From NCBI GenBank assembly GCA_013390605.1, contig JACAUB010000001.1, forward strand, positions 4,735,041 through 4,799,040: a stretch of DNA of 64,000 nt, given 5' to 3'. This document shows, in pieces, positions 62,525-64,000 of the stretch. Position numbers and translations under genes: made by a program. The stretch is from Bacteroidota bacterium (GTDB lineage: Bacteria > Bacteroidota > Bacteroidia > Bacteroidales > Cfx3-03). Each line of letters starts with the position of its first letter. The first letter of the stretch is position 1. Under the pieces are notes generated by a model, which did not search any database, was not told the origin of the DNA, and saw nothing but the letters and a program-made list of their open reading frames with translations.

Positions 62525-63973
62525 ATGAAAGTCGAACAACATTTAATGAACATTATCAAGAAAGGTGAGGGTGAGCATCTGGAATTTATGAAAGAAGTTC
62601 GTCGGGAAGATGTTGCAAAAACACTCTGTGCTTTTTTAAATAATTATGGTGGTACTGTTCTTATTGGGGTGCAGCCAGATGGTACGGTAACAGGTTTGAC
62701 AGATTTGGAAAAACATGAAGCGAATCTAAAAAACTATCTGTTCGATTTTATTACGCCCAATGCTCCTATCATGGTTTCGACTGAAACGATCGCTAATAAA
62801 AAAGTGATCGTGGCAAAAGTTTGGAATGGCCTGAAACCTCCCTATGTGTGTGATGGCATCATCTATTTTAGACATGGTACAAAAACGGATAAGGCATTGA
62901 CTGATGATATTTCTAAATTTACTTTAACTCGCCAGAAATCTGAATTGCATTGGGAAAGCCAACCTGCTATCGGAATAGAAATGGTGGATTTGGATGAACT
63001 TGAAATTCGGAAAACCTTAAAGGCTCTAACGCAATCAAATAGGGGGAAAGTCTTCTCTGAGAAAAACATCTTAGGATTTCTTGAATATTATGGCCTTTAC
63101 AGAAATAGTAGTTTAACAAATGCTGCCGTTGTTTTATTTGCCAAAGAACCTTCTCGCTATTTACCTCAATGCCGTATTCGGGTTACTGTTTTTAAAGGAA
63201 CTAAATCTTCAGACACTTTTATTTATGATCGAATTTTAGAAGGTAATCTATTCAGAAATTTTGAAGAGATCATGCAGTTCTTTGAGGTGAATATTGCTGT
63301 GAAAAGTAAATTCTCTGATAAGAAATGGCTTCGTGAAGATATCGCCTTCCCAAAATCAGCATTACGAGAGGGGCTGATGAATGCTTTAATACATCGCGAT
63401 TATTCAAACGTTTCGGGTAGTGTTATCGTTGCCTTTTATCCTGATCATTTAGAAATAACAAATTATGGTGAACTACCTGTTGAATTAAAACCTTCAGATT
63501 TGTTTAAAAACCATTTGTCGTTACCCCGTAATCCGCATATTGCACATGTTTGCTTCTTAAGAGAAATGATAGAAAAGATAGGACGAGGAGCTGTAACGGT
63601 GATTGAAGATTGTGAGAGTAAAGGATATCCCAAACCTAAATGGCAAAGTAAATCGGGCGTTACTACGCTTATATTTCCTGAAGTTACCATTACTGCAAAA
63701 ACAGATAATGATGTGAATGATGATATTTTTGATGCCTTAAATGAGAATCTGACAGACTTAGTTAAGGTTCGTTTGATAGGAATAATGCATTTTATTGATA
63801 ATCATAAGGGGACTAAGGTTTCTGATCTGATAAAACACTTTAATGTTTCAGAACGGACAATTAAAGACAATCTTAAATCGTTAATTGATTCTGGATTAGT
63901 GATATACAAAGGTAGTAAAAGGACAGGATTCTATATTTTGAACGAAGGGATAAAGGATAGGATCAATAATTAA
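62525..63973 (+). CDS. AlbA_2 (Schlafen)-domain ATP-binding protein with C-terminal winged helix
   Basis: This 482-residue protein has three parts. The first is an AlbA_2/Schlafen-type nucleic-acid-binding domain (GEGEHLEFMKEVRREDVAKT, AFLNNYGGTVLIGVQPDGT). The second is a GHKL/HATPase-like domain in the middle (REGLMNALIHRDYSNVSGS, LEITNYGELPVELKP, REMIEKIGRGAVTVI). The third is a winged-helix DNA-binding tail (LIKHFNVSERTIKDNLKS). Proteins of this layout are often called RecG-like or ATP-dependent helicase-related and are common in accessory regions. The role is unknown; it may be a regulator. It is intact, with no promoter element that I can pick out. Confidence 0.8.
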   Translation: MKVEQHLMNIIKKGEGEHLEFMKEVRREDVAKTLCAFLNNYGGTVLIGVQPDGTVTGLTDLEKHEANLKNYLFDFITPNAPIMVSTETIANKKVIVAKVWNGLKPPYVCDGIIYFRHGTKTDKALTDDISKFTLTRQKSELHWESQPAIGIEMVDLDELEIRKTLKALTQSNRGKVFSEKNILGFLEYYGLYRNSSLTNAAVVLFAKEPSRYLPQCRIRVTVFKGTKSSDTFIYDRILEGNLFRNFEEIMQFFEVNIAVKSKFSDKKWLREDIAFPKSALREGLMNALIHRDYSNVSGSVIVAFYPDHLEITNYGELPVELKPSDLFKNHLSLPRNPHIAHVCFLREMIEKIGRGAVTVIEDCESKGYPKPKWQSKSGVTTLIFPEVTITAKTDNDVNDDIFDALNENLTDLVKVRLIGIMHFIDNHKGTKVSDLIKHFNVSERTIKDNLKSLIDSGLVIYKGSKRTGFYILNEGIKDRINN

Positions 63974-64000
63974 AACTTATAGTATTGCACGATAAGATGC

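Overview
The window is about 64 kb of low-GC DNA from a member of the Bacteroidota, most likely order Bacteroidales or a near relative. The evidence is the mix of gene families: a DksA-type regulator with a single Cys, GldH, an IPExxxVDY protein beside rnc and pyk, RprX/RprY-type two-component proteins, a lamin-tail protein with a gliding-type C-terminus, and an RNase H with a viroplasmin domain. Many genes are also preceded by TAnnTTTG, the -7 element of the Bacteroidota primary sigma factor. No species is assigned.

From 1 to about 57.5 kb the window is ordinary chromosome. It holds the ileS end, a dksA-like gene, lspA and atpDC (1-4450); two tandem, paralogous MBOAT O-acyltransferase plus SGNH-like gene pairs (4700-9723); a tRNA-Phe; coaX, an outer-membrane protein, lptC and ppiD (10393-15395); mrdA-rodA with a lipoprotein and a lamin-tail surface protein (16068-22584); asd-ribF, gldH and rnhA; etfBA; tsaB with an HlyD/TolC export pair; a patatin/BamA-like protein facing an rprXY-like system; pgi and a cytidylate-kinase-like gene; lipoproteins including an ADP-ribosylglycohydrolase; an M1 peptidase and purN; the acpP-fabF-rnc-IPExxxVDY-pyk cluster; two small membrane proteins; pheS, two cyclophilins and tdk; and an M28 peptidase, rsmI and a NUDIX hydrolase.

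From 57.3 kb to the end the character changes to accessory DNA. A unit of exactly 1000 bp (57319-58318) is repeated head-to-tail (58319-59318) with one visible substitution. The unit carries the 3' part of the NUDIX gene, a large inverted repeat built on an 11-bp phased motif, the C-terminal remnant of a tyrosine recombinase and the start of a small ORF. After it come single genes all on the + strand: a small ORF, a cytosolic trypsin-like protease and a Fic protein. Each is followed by an imperfect palindrome, and the boundary sequences share a TTATGC/TTATAGC core. I read this as a decayed integron-like (CALIN-like) cassette array. A truncated DinD-like gene and an AlbA_2/ATPase gene close the window.

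Housekeeping assignments rest on clear motifs. The accessory-region interpretation is inference and is marked as such.
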